From JAVJRN01 sp040218415 (lineage in GTDB: Bacteria; Bacteroidota; Bacteroidia; Cytophagales; Cyclobacteriaceae): a DNA stretch of 64,000 nucleotides. Made by a program: the position numbers and the translations under genes. This document shows, piece by piece, positions 17,413 to 25,587 of the stretch. The stretch lies in contig JAVJRN010000020.1 in NCBI GenBank assembly GCA_040218415.1, positions 1-64,000 of the forward strand, read 5' to 3'. Within the stretch, counting starts at the first letter, position 1, and each line of letters begins with the position of its first letter. The notes under the pieces were generated by a model. It made no database searches. It had not been told where the DNA came from and worked only from the letters and a program-made list of their open reading frames with translations.

Positions 17413-17975
17413 ATGAGAAACTGGTATGCCATTTAAACCAAACCTCGTTTTGAAAAAAACTTGCAAGCCAATTGATTCAAAAAGGTTTTGAAATTTACTT
17501 ACCATTAAGAAGAGTAATGAAACAATGGAGCGATCGAAAGAAAAAAGTTCAAGAACCATTAATAAGTTCATACGTTTTTGTTAAAATTTAAGAGAATAAT
17601 AGAGACCAGATTTATCTAACCAATGGTGTAGTCAAGATCTTACACTGGCTGGGAAAGCCTTCGATAATTCAGCCAGAAGAAACAGATGCTATGAAAATAT
17701 TCTTGGGTGAATTAGATTATATACCGGAAGATGCATGGAGTCTTATAGCTAAAGGTGATCAAATTATTATTGAGCAAGGTATGTTCAAGGGGCAAAATGC
17801 GGAGATTTTATGTGAAAAAAAGAATACGCTTTTACTTAATTTTGAATTCATGAGTCAGATTATTGAAGTCGTACTATCCATGATACATATAACAAAAAAG
17901 ACTAACCAAAAAACACTCAAAATTACTTTGATATTAAAATTGATAAATATGTACTTGTTCTTGGGTATTATTTAA
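17413..17975 (+). pseudogene. NusG-family antiterminator (UpxY/LoaP-like), decayed
   Basis: The frame starting at ATG 17413 encodes NWYAI-stop-TKPRFEK. After a frameshift it continues as KLASQLIQKGFEIYLPLRRV, KQWSDRKKKVQEPLISSYVF, a stop, NRDQIYLTNGVVKILHWLG and finally a KOW-like segment GDQIIIEQGMFKGQNAEI. This is a complete NusG-like specialised elongation factor of the type that regulates capsule operons. It is inactivated by TAA at 17434-17436, by one missing A in the A7 run at 17453-17459, and by TAA at 17589-17591. Its position directly before the wza-like gene is the usual one for a cognate antiterminator. Confidence 0.85.
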
Positions 17976-18023
17976 GGTTTGATTTTCATATACTCCTTCT
18001 TATCATATATGTTTGCCGACTGA

Positions 18024-18041
18024 AATGAGCAAACGCTCATT
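18024..18041 (+). promoter_or_regulatory. Small hairpin in the wza-like 5' region
   Basis: AATGAGC (18024-18030) and GCTCATT (18035-18041) form a 7-bp stem with an AAAC loop, about 130 nt before the wza-like start. There is no T run, so it is not a simple terminator. It might be a remnant recruitment or pause site for the lost NusG-like factor, which is speculative. Confidence 0.3.
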
Positions 18042-18167
18042 AGTACAAATGTTTAATGGGACTTGCGAAGTGAAGCTGTGCTTAATAAAATAGTCATAAC
18101 AATATAAGAATAACAGCTTCTAGTAAACTAAAACCAAATCAACATTTCACTCTAAAATAATTAATCA

Positions 18168-18983
18168 TTGAAGACATCAATTTATTTCCCTTTCCCTGTT
18201 GTTTTAGTGATTTGGATGTTATCGATAACATCCTGTATTCCTAATAAAGCCATTATATATCTACAAAACGAAGAAACTAAATTTAATAATGATTCGCTTA
18301 TAGCTGAAAACTACGAGCAGTACAAGTTACAAGCAGGGGACAATCTTAAGATTGATGTAGTATCCTCGAATCCAGATTTAACAAAAGTTTTTAGTGTCAC
18401 CGGAATGGGCAATGCAGCAATGCAGCAAGGAGTTCAAGGTGGAAATGACGTTAACTATTTAAGTGGTTACCCGATAGATATATATGGGAGGATTGAAATT
18501 CCTTTGGTAGGCAAATTAGTGGTGGAAGGATTGACATTACCTGAAGCAGAAATACTTATTACTAAGGAAATTCAAAAATATGTGAAGGATGCCTTTATCA
18601 CGGTAAGGTTATCTGGGGTTAGATTTACTGCTATAGGTGAATTCAACTCTCCAGGAGTTTACTCAGCCCTACTATCAAGACTTACTATCATGCAAGCTAT
18701 TGCTCAGGCTGGTGATTTAACTGATTTGGCTAACCGAAAAGAACTGTTACTCATTAGACATGAACCGGGGGGTAATAAGACCTATGAAATCGACCTTACG
18801 AGCAGGTCTCTTCTCCAATCACCTCACTACTTCATACATCCTGGAGATGTATTATACTTAAAACCATTACCAATAAGACAGATTGGTGGTGGTGTTGGAG
18901 TTACAGGCCTACAAACATTTACTTCTGCTTTATCTATTATTTCCACGACATTGGTTCTTTTTTTAACGTTAAATAATTTGTAA
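18168..18983 (+). CDS. Wza-like polysaccharide export lipoprotein
   Basis: The 271-residue protein is the outer-membrane export component of a Wzx/Wzy-type locus. It starts at TTG and has a lipoprotein signal with the lipobox ending at C23 (LSITSC). A Poly_export domain (about 50-150: YKLQAGDNLKIDVVS, GRIEIPLVGKLVVEGLTLPE) is followed by an SLBB-like domain (FTAIGEFNSPGVYSAL) and a hydrophobic C-terminal segment (FTSALSIISTTLVLFLTL), which would correspond to the membrane-spanning helix of Wza. It overlaps the Wzc-like gene by 1 nt. It is shorter than E. coli Wza (one SLBB-like repeat), as usual in Bacteroidota. Confidence 0.9.
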   Translation: MKTSIYFPFPVVLVIWMLSITSCIPNKAIIYLQNEETKFNNDSLIAENYEQYKLQAGDNLKIDVVSSNPDLTKVFSVTGMGNAAMQQGVQGGNDVNYLSGYPIDIYGRIEIPLVGKLVVEGLTLPEAEILITKEIQKYVKDAFITVRLSGVRFTAIGEFNSPGVYSALLSRLTIMQAIAQAGDLTDLANRKELLLIRHEPGGNKTYEIDLTSRSLLQSPHYFIHPGDVLYLKPLPIRQIGGGVGVTGLQTFTSALSIISTTLVLFLTLNNL

Positions 18984-21325
18984 TGGCCACTACAAATGAG
19001 TTTCAGTCAACCAATGCGAATGAAGATTTTGATATCAAAAAATATATTTTTTGGTTTTTAGGTAATTGGCCCTGGGTTATTCTTTCAATGGTATTATGTC
19101 TCACTGCTGCATTCTTTATAAACCGCTATACTGCTGCGAAATATGAAGTGAAGGGAACGATGCTAATTGGAGATAAAAAAGCAAATCAATTATCTGGAAT
19201 CTTAGAAGAAAAAACAAGTGGTCTTTTTTCTGAACAGATCAATTTGCAGAATGAACTCGATATACTAAAATCCTATCAATTCGCAGAGGATATTGTTGAT
19301 TCCCTAAATCTCTATGTGCAATATCACGTCATCGGTAGTCTCTTAGAAACAGAGCAATTTGGTAATGACTTATCTATAAAATTAAGCCTAAATCAATCCC
19401 CTGAGACAATAAATAATGCATCGGTTATAATTAATATCATTGACGAAAAGTATTACGCAATTAACAATGCTTTAGACGAGCCTATTCTATTTGGAACAGT
19501 AGTTAAAATAGGCGATAATAGCATTGAAATTAATAAAACAGCCATTTTCAATCAAAAAGAATTTGGCAGACAATATCGAATAGACCTATTTAATTGGGAG
19601 CAAGCTGTTCTTTCGATTAAGAATCAAATCAATACATTTATTCCGAGAGAATCACAGCTTGTGGAAATCTCCATGATTTCGACTAACATTTTGAAAGCTA
19701 AAACCATTATAGAACAATATATCAATTCATACATTCATCGAGAATTAAATCTAAAAAACCAGTCAGCAATAAAAACAATCAATTTCATAGATCAACAATT
19801 GGCTATTGTAGAAAAACAACTTTTTAGCTCAGAGTCTGAAATGTTAGATTTTTTAACTTCAAATAAAACAGTTGATCTAACCAGTGAAGGCGCTGTTATT
19901 TATCAAAAGTTGCAAGACTTAGAAATCAATCGTGGACAATTAAATCTGCAATTAAGTTTTTACCAATATTTGATCAACTATTTGGAGAAAACAGAAAAAA
20001 CAGAGAATATAATTAGTCCAAGCTCTGTTGGTATTGATGATCCTACACTCAGCGGATTGGTCCTGCGCTTAAATGAGCTATCTCTTCAATTATTTCAATT
20101 GAAATCAAGTGCAACTGAAATTAATCCTCAACTAAGATTGTTGGAGAGACAATTTTCGAACCTCATCGATGCTCTGTCCGAAAATGTAAACCAACAAGTT
20201 GCAACCACCAAAAGACTGATCGATGACATTGACTCTAGGATTAGAGTTGTGGAAAAAGAAATGATCATGCTTCCGAAAAGAGAACGTCAGCTAATTAATA
20301 TTGAACGCAATTATGAGCTTAAAAATGGATTGTATACATTTCTATTAGAGCGAAAAGCAGAGGCTAGCATAGCAAAAGCCAGTACTGTAGCTTCCTCCGA
20401 AATGCTCGATCCTCCGCTAGTGATTAGAAAAACGCAACCCAAAGCAAGTAGAACCTATGGTATTGCATTTATATTAAGTTTGATTATTCCGCTTTCTTTT
20501 AAATTTCTTAGAGACAAATTAATAACTACCATTCAGGAAGTAAGCGAAATTGAAAAAGAAACGAACATCCCGATTTTAGCCTCCATCGGTTATAGTCATC
20601 ACCATTCAGAATTAGTCATGAATGAAAAACCAAGATCCGTTATATCAGAGGGCTTTCGATCAATGCGTTCTAGCTTAGTCTATCTCACAGATAAAAATAT
20701 CCAGACTTTAATGGTTACTTCTTTTAGCTCTGGTGATGGTAAAACTTTTTGTTCCATTAATACAGCCATCATGATGGCAATGACTGGAAAGAAAACTATT
20801 TTGATAGGTCTGGATTTAAGAAAACCTAAAATTTTCGATAGCTTCGGGTTAAACAATGATTCAGGAATAACCAATGTACTGGTGAAGAATAGCAAATGGC
20901 AGGAAGTTGTTCACACAACAACCATAGAGAATTTATATTTCATAGCTGCTGGTCCTATACCTCCTAACCCAAACGAATTATTGGTAAGAGATAATTTCTC
21001 GACACTTATCAAAGAACTCAAGGACGAGTTCGATTATCTCATCATTGATTCTGCGCCTATCGGGTTGGTCTCCGATGGTTATGAAATTGCCAAACATGCA
21101 GATATAACAGTTTTTGTCGTTCGTCATCAAAAAACAGTTAAACAAGCAATACCCTTTTTGAACGATGTGAAGGAAAAAAAACTTATAGATAAAGTTGGGA
21201 TATTATATAATGGAATAGACTTTAATAAAAGAAGCTATGGTTATGGCTATGGCTATGGCTATGGCTATGGCTATGGTTATGGTTATGGTTATGGAAATGG
21301 AAATGGTTATTACGTTGAAGATTGA
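18983..21325 (+). CDS. Wzc-like polysaccharide co-polymerase and tyrosine kinase with a (Tyr-Gly)10 tail
   Basis: The 780-residue inner-membrane protein controls chain length and export. A first membrane segment lies near residues 28-50 and a second near 488-508, flanking a periplasmic Wzz/GNVR coiled-coil region with two long helices. The cytoplasmic BY-kinase domain has Walker A (SFSSGDGKT, about 578-586), a Walker A'-like segment (ILIGLDLRKP, about 606-615) and Walker B (YLIIDSAPIG, about 684-693). The C-terminus is a tyrosine cluster, the usual autophosphorylation site. Here it consists of ten consecutive Tyr-Gly dipeptides and NGNGYY, encoded by a hexanucleotide repeat. Confidence 0.92.
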   Translation: MATTNEFQSTNANEDFDIKKYIFWFLGNWPWVILSMVLCLTAAFFINRYTAAKYEVKGTMLIGDKKANQLSGILEEKTSGLFSEQINLQNELDILKSYQFAEDIVDSLNLYVQYHVIGSLLETEQFGNDLSIKLSLNQSPETINNASVIINIIDEKYYAINNALDEPILFGTVVKIGDNSIEINKTAIFNQKEFGRQYRIDLFNWEQAVLSIKNQINTFIPRESQLVEISMISTNILKAKTIIEQYINSYIHRELNLKNQSAIKTINFIDQQLAIVEKQLFSSESEMLDFLTSNKTVDLTSEGAVIYQKLQDLEINRGQLNLQLSFYQYLINYLEKTEKTENIISPSSVGIDDPTLSGLVLRLNELSLQLFQLKSSATEINPQLRLLERQFSNLIDALSENVNQQVATTKRLIDDIDSRIRVVEKEMIMLPKRERQLINIERNYELKNGLYTFLLERKAEASIAKASTVASSEMLDPPLVIRKTQPKASRTYGIAFILSLIIPLSFKFLRDKLITTIQEVSEIEKETNIPILASIGYSHHHSELVMNEKPRSVISEGFRSMRSSLVYLTDKNIQTLMVTSFSSGDGKTFCSINTAIMMAMTGKKTILIGLDLRKPKIFDSFGLNNDSGITNVLVKNSKWQEVVHTTTIENLYFIAAGPIPPNPNELLVRDNFSTLIKELKDEFDYLIIDSAPIGLVSDGYEIAKHADITVFVVRHQKTVKQAIPFLNDVKEKKLIDKVGILYNGIDFNKRSYGYGYGYGYGYGYGYGYGYGNGNGYYVED
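21236..21295 (+). repeat. Hexanucleotide tandem repeat encoding (Tyr-Gly)10
   Basis: Ten in-frame units of TATGGN occur without interruption: one TATGGT, five TATGGC, three TATGGT and one TATGGA. They encode the Tyr-Gly tail of the Wzc-like kinase. Being a multiple of three, unit gain or loss would change the number of tyrosines without shifting the frame. Confidence 0.95.
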
Positions 21326-21551
21326 ATGAATGCGTCTATACCAATCATAATTTTATTCGTTTATTAAAGTCCAAGTTTAGTAATAAAAAATTTAATTAAA
21401 CTACAAGTTAAAATCGCATAAGGTAACAAACTCTCCCCTTTATTGTCAAGGCTAAACATTTTAAAATAGTAGTAAAAACACCATAGCGAATGTACTTAGA
21501 GTTATTGATGCTTCAAGTAAACAAATTGTACTAATCGTTTAAAAATAAAAT
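21326..21551. other. Intergenic gap before the CDP-sugar genes
   Basis: This 226-bp AT-rich gap is the largest break between genes inside the polysaccharide locus after the decayed antiterminator. No clear terminator or TAnnTTTG promoter was identified. Its size suggests a transcription unit boundary. Confidence 0.3.
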
Positions 21552-22325
21552 ATGAAAGTAGTACTTCTAGCAGGAGGATTCGGCACAAGATTATCTGAAG
21601 AAACCTCCCTCAAGCCCAAACCAATGGTCGAAATTGGTGGAAAACCAATACTGTGGCATATCATGAAAATTTATGCACAATATGGTTTTAATGAATTTGT
21701 GATTTGCTTGGGTTACAAAGGCTATCTGATTAAAGAATATTTTGCGAACTATTTCCTGCATCAAGCAGATGTTACGATAGATATGACAAAAAATCAATTT
21801 GAATACCATAAATCTCAAGCCGAACCTTGGAAAGTATCGCTTATTGACACAGGAACTCAAAGTATGACTGGTGGGCGAATTAAGAGAGTAAAAGAATACC
21901 TTAATAATGAACCATTCCTTTTGACGTACGGCGATGGTGTTGGTAGCGTGGATATTAAAGCTCTGGTAGAGTACCATAAAGGCCATGGAAAATTGATGAC
22001 TGTTACGTCTGTTCAGCCATCAGGTCGCTTTGGAGCACTAAATATTGACGACAATCAATCCGTTAACTCGTTCATGGAAAAACCTAAAGGAGATGGTGCC
22101 TGGATCAATGGCGGTTTTTTTGTTTGTCAGCCTGAAGTGCTTGATTTTATTGAAGGTGATGCCACTGTTTTTGAAAAAGAACCTATGGAGAAGATTGCAA
22201 AACTAGGAGAAATGAAAGCATTCAATCATCATGACTTTTGGAAACCAATGGATACACTTAGGGATAAGCAGGATCTCGAAGCTTTATGGAATAGTGGTAA
22301 AGCACCTTGGAAGTTATGGAAGTGA
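21552..22325 (+). CDS. rfbF: Glucose-1-phosphate cytidylyltransferase
   Basis: The 257-residue nucleotidyltransferase makes CDP-glucose from CTP and glucose 1-phosphate, the first step towards CDP-3,6-dideoxyhexoses. The N-terminal signature LAGGFGTRLSEET...KPKPMVEIGGKPILWHIM is diagnostic. Later blocks include ICLGYKGYLIKEYF, FLLTYGDGVG, NGGFFVCQPEV and MEKIAKLGEM. The length equals that of characterised RfbF/AscA. It overlaps the dehydratase gene by 10 nt. Confidence 0.96.
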   Translation: MKVVLLAGGFGTRLSEETSLKPKPMVEIGGKPILWHIMKIYAQYGFNEFVICLGYKGYLIKEYFANYFLHQADVTIDMTKNQFEYHKSQAEPWKVSLIDTGTQSMTGGRIKRVKEYLNNEPFLLTYGDGVGSVDIKALVEYHKGHGKLMTVTSVQPSGRFGALNIDDNQSVNSFMEKPKGDGAWINGGFFVCQPEVLDFIEGDATVFEKEPMEKIAKLGEMKAFNHHDFWKPMDTLRDKQDLEALWNSGKAPWKLWK

Positions 22326-23410
22326 TCAAAACTCGAAACGATTACTTTTCCACTTTTAAGGGTAAAAAAGTCTTTCTTACCGGTCATACTGGCTTTAAAG
22401 GCTCATGGATGCTTTACTGGCTACATCAATTAGGTGCTGAAATTACTGGATATTCACTTGCTCCCGATTCAGAAAAATCGCTGTACAATGAAATTAATGG
22501 TGATAATCTATGCCATTCAATAATCGCAGATATTAGGGATAGCAAAAAACTTATTGAATGTATTCATCAATCTCAGCCTGACTTTATCTTTCACCTTGCC
22601 GCGCAACCTCTAGTGAGACTATCTTATGATATTCCAGCTGAAACCTTTGCAGTCAATGCCATTGGCACAGCGAATGTTCTAGACGGCATTAAAGCCTTAC
22701 AGAAACCATGTACGGCAGTGATGATAACCACAGACAAGGTGTACGAAAACAAAGAGTGGCATTACCCCTATCGAGAAACTGATCGACTTGGAGGTTATGA
22801 TCCATATAGTGCAAGTAAGGCTTGTGCTGAGTTGGTAATCTCCAGTTACAGAAATTCATTTTTCAATACCAACCACTATAATAGTCATAAAAAGTCGATT
22901 GCTTCCGCACGTGCCGGAAATGTGATTGGTGGTGGTGACTGGGCAAAAGACAGAATCATACCTGATATCGTTCGAGCCTTGACGGATGGTCTGCCTATAC
23001 AAGTACGTAACCCACAAGCTGTAAGACCATGGCAACATGTACTCGAACCTATCAGTGGATATTTAATGCTCGCAGCTAAAATGGCTGAAGAACCAATTAA
23101 ATTTTCTAACTCATGGAATTTTGGACCCAATGCCGAGGATAATCTGACGGTAGGTGAGTTAGCTAAAATAGCTACTGATCAATGGGGGCATGGAGAGATT
23201 ATAACACCAAAACTCGCTGGACAACCTCACGAGGCAGGTTTGTTAAAGTTGGATATTAGTAAAACGGTCAATGAATTAGGTTGGAAACCTATGTGGGATG
23301 CTAAAAAATCAATACAAATGACCTTAGATTGGTATAAAAATTTCACTGAGAAAAAACATCTAGTAGAATTAGTGGAATTAGATATAAAAGCTTATTTAAA
23401 AGGCGTATAG
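22316..23410 (+). CDS. rfbG: CDP-glucose 4,6-dehydratase
   Basis: This extended SDR converts CDP-glucose to CDP-4-keto-6-deoxyglucose. The NAD-binding motif TGHTGFKGSW lies near the N-terminus, followed by FHLAAQPLVRLSY and the TTDKVYENKEW segment. The catalytic Tyr/Lys pair is in DPYSASKACAEL. GNVIGGGDWAKDRIIPD is diagnostic of RfbG. The frame could also start at TTG 22307, but I choose the ATG at 22316, which gives MEVIKTRNDYF. The gene forms an operon-like block with rfbF and rfbH. Confidence 0.95.
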   Translation: MEVIKTRNDYFSTFKGKKVFLTGHTGFKGSWMLYWLHQLGAEITGYSLAPDSEKSLYNEINGDNLCHSIIADIRDSKKLIECIHQSQPDFIFHLAAQPLVRLSYDIPAETFAVNAIGTANVLDGIKALQKPCTAVMITTDKVYENKEWHYPYRETDRLGGYDPYSASKACAELVISSYRNSFFNTNHYNSHKKSIASARAGNVIGGGDWAKDRIIPDIVRALTDGLPIQVRNPQAVRPWQHVLEPISGYLMLAAKMAEEPIKFSNSWNFGPNAEDNLTVGELAKIATDQWGHGEIITPKLAGQPHEAGLLKLDISKTVNELGWKPMWDAKKSIQMTLDWYKNFTEKKHLVELVELDIKAYLKGV

Positions 23411-23411
23411 C

Positions 23412-24272
23412 ATGATATTATTAACAGGAGCAACAGGGTTCTTAGGAAGTCATCTTCTACATTCTCTAGTGAATAATGGACACAAAGTTATTATTCTCAT
23501 TCGAAAGTCATCTAATACAGTAAGAATTGATGACATTATTCACATCATAAAAGTAGAGTACCTAGAAGGCAATGAATTAAAAGAAATTTTCTTGAAATAT
23601 AAGATTAGTTCGATCATTCATACTGCTACTTGTTATGGAAGAAACAAAGAATCTGAATATGAAATATTCAAAACAAACGTCGACTTTCCTTTACAACTCG
23701 CCCATTATGCTAGTGAAAATAAGGTTGCTACTTTTTTCAATACTTCATCTAGCTTGCCTGCAAAAATTAATTCTTACGCTCAGTCTAAAAATAATTGCGA
23801 ATATTGGTTAGATAAATATTCCTCTAAAATGAAGGTAGTTCATATTCTACCAGAATATTTTTATGGACCAAATGATGCTCCGTCAAAATTTATCACTATG
23901 CTGATCGAAAAGATGAAAAATAATGAAGCGGAAATTAACCTTTCATCATGCGAACAGAAAAGAGATTTTGTTTATATCACAGATTTAATATCAGCATATG
24001 AAACAATTTTGAACGAGCAAGAAAAGGTAAATACAACTCAAAAAATTGAAATTGGAACAGGTCATTCGGTTCAATTGAAAAAAATAGTCATGAATATCGC
24101 ACAAATTATGAACTACAATATCGAAAAACTTAAATTTGGATCAATTGAATCCAGAAAAAATGAAAACACTGATGCTGCAGCAGACATTCAGTTTCTTTCA
24201 TCTCTTGGATGGACTCCACAAATAGTTCTAAATACTGGTATAAAAAAAACAATCGCTTTCTATAAAAATTAA
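23412..24272 (+). CDS. CDP-abequose/paratose synthase-like NAD-dependent reductase
   Basis: This 286-residue SDR (TGATGFLGSHL at residues 5-15; catalytic Y-A-Q-S-K in NSYAQSKNNCEYW) lies between rfbG and rfbH. By position and by the RfbJ-like pattern (EYFYGPNDAPSKFITMLIEK, KRDFVYITDLISAYE), it is the probable reductase of the CDP-3,6-dideoxy-4-keto sugar to abequose, paratose or a related dideoxyhexose. Stereochemistry cannot be told from sequence alone. The gene is noticeably AT-rich compared with rfbF and rfbH. Confidence 0.7.
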   Translation: MILLTGATGFLGSHLLHSLVNNGHKVIILIRKSSNTVRIDDIIHIIKVEYLEGNELKEIFLKYKISSIIHTATCYGRNKESEYEIFKTNVDFPLQLAHYASENKVATFFNTSSSLPAKINSYAQSKNNCEYWLDKYSSKMKVVHILPEYFYGPNDAPSKFITMLIEKMKNNEAEINLSSCEQKRDFVYITDLISAYETILNEQEKVNTTQKIEIGTGHSVQLKKIVMNIAQIMNYNIEKLKFGSIESRKNENTDAAADIQFLSSLGWTPQIVLNTGIKKTIAFYKN

Positions 24273-24276
24273 ACCA

Positions 24277-25587
24277 ATGAACTACAACAATATTGATGAG
24301 CAGCTATTAGGTTTGTTAACTAACGTTGCTACAAAAAACACCACTAAAACAATCGAACCTGGCAAAGACTACATTCCAGTTACTGGAAAAGTATTAGACG
24401 CTGAAGATCTTTTGTACGGAGTTGATGCCATGCTCGATGGTTGGTTAACCGCGGGGCGATTTGCTAAAAAATTCGAACGACAGTTTGCCAAATATTTTGG
24501 ATCGAAATTTTCCTTATTGGTTAACTCTGGATCTTCCGCAGATTTGGTCGCCTTTTATGCTCTAACGTCTCCTAAATTAGGTGATCGGCAGATAAAACCT
24601 GGTGATGAGGTCATCACCGTCGCTGCAGGATTTCCAACAACCGTAAATCCATTGATTCAATATGGAGCTATACCTGTATTCCTTGATATAGATATTCCCT
24701 ACTACAATATCCAAGCAGAATTAATAGAGCAGGCAATTACTCCTAAGACTAAAGCCATAATGATTGCTCACACATTGGGTAACCCCTTTAATGTAGCTGT
24801 GGTTATGGAAATGGCCAAAAAATACAACTTATGGGTAATTGAAGACGATTGTGATTCACTCGGAGCTACTTATGATGGAAAAAAAACAGGTTCATTCGGA
24901 GACTTGGCTTCTGTATCCTTCTACCCTGCCCACCACATCACTATGGGTGAAGGTGGTGCCGTGTTGATCAACAACCCACAACTAAAGATGATTGCGGAAA
25001 GTTTCCGCGATTGGGGTCGCGACTGCTACTGCGAACCGGGCAAAGACAATACCTGCAACAAACGTTTTGAATGGCAGTTGGGTGAATTACCTTACGGTTA
25101 TGACCATAAGTATACTTATTCGCACATCGGGTTCAACCTGAAAGTAACAGATATGCAAGCTGCTTTGGGTTTGAGTCAATTGAATAAAGCAGACCAATTC
25201 GTAACTAAGAGAAGGTCGAATTTCAATATGCTCTACAATAAAATGAAGGCTTTTGAAGAATATTTTATCTTACCAGAAGCAACACCTAACAGTGATCCAA
25301 GCTGGTTTGGATTTTTATTGACTCTTCGAGATGGCGTCAATTTTACAAGACATGAATTGGTACAACATTTAGAAGATAATAAAATAGGTACACGTCTTCT
25401 ATTTGCTGGTAACTTACTGAGACAACCTGCCTATGCCAATATCGAAAAAAGAACGGTCGGAACTTTCAAGATTACCGACAAAGTCATGAATGACTCATTC
25501 TGGTTAGGGGTATGGCCCGGTTTGGAAGAACATCATTATGATTACATTGTTGAGGTAATTCAAAAATTCATTTCTCAAAATGCCTAA
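24277..25587 (+). CDS. rfbH: CDP-4-keto-6-deoxyglucose 3-dehydrase (E1)
   Basis: This 436-residue PMP/[2Fe-2S] enzyme removes the C3 hydroxyl of CDP-4-keto-6-deoxyglucose. Unlike ordinary aminotransferases it lacks the Schiff-base lysine. The residue here is H220 in YPAHHITMGEGGA, the hallmark of E1. Candidate iron-sulfur cysteines are C192, C250, C252 and C260 (CYC...C motif), matching the spacing known for the Yersinia enzyme. Its electron donor E3 (RfbI/DdhD-type reductase) is not encoded nearby, so another ferredoxin-like partner must supply electrons. The stop overlaps the next start by 8 nt. Confidence 0.96.
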   Translation: MNYNNIDEQLLGLLTNVATKNTTKTIEPGKDYIPVTGKVLDAEDLLYGVDAMLDGWLTAGRFAKKFERQFAKYFGSKFSLLVNSGSSADLVAFYALTSPKLGDRQIKPGDEVITVAAGFPTTVNPLIQYGAIPVFLDIDIPYYNIQAELIEQAITPKTKAIMIAHTLGNPFNVAVVMEMAKKYNLWVIEDDCDSLGATYDGKKTGSFGDLASVSFYPAHHITMGEGGAVLINNPQLKMIAESFRDWGRDCYCEPGKDNTCNKRFEWQLGELPYGYDHKYTYSHIGFNLKVTDMQAALGLSQLNKADQFVTKRRSNFNMLYNKMKAFEEYFILPEATPNSDPSWFGFLLTLRDGVNFTRHELVQHLEDNKIGTRLLFAGNLLRQPAYANIEKRTVGTFKITDKVMNDSFWLGVWPGLEEHHYDYIVEVIQKFISQNA

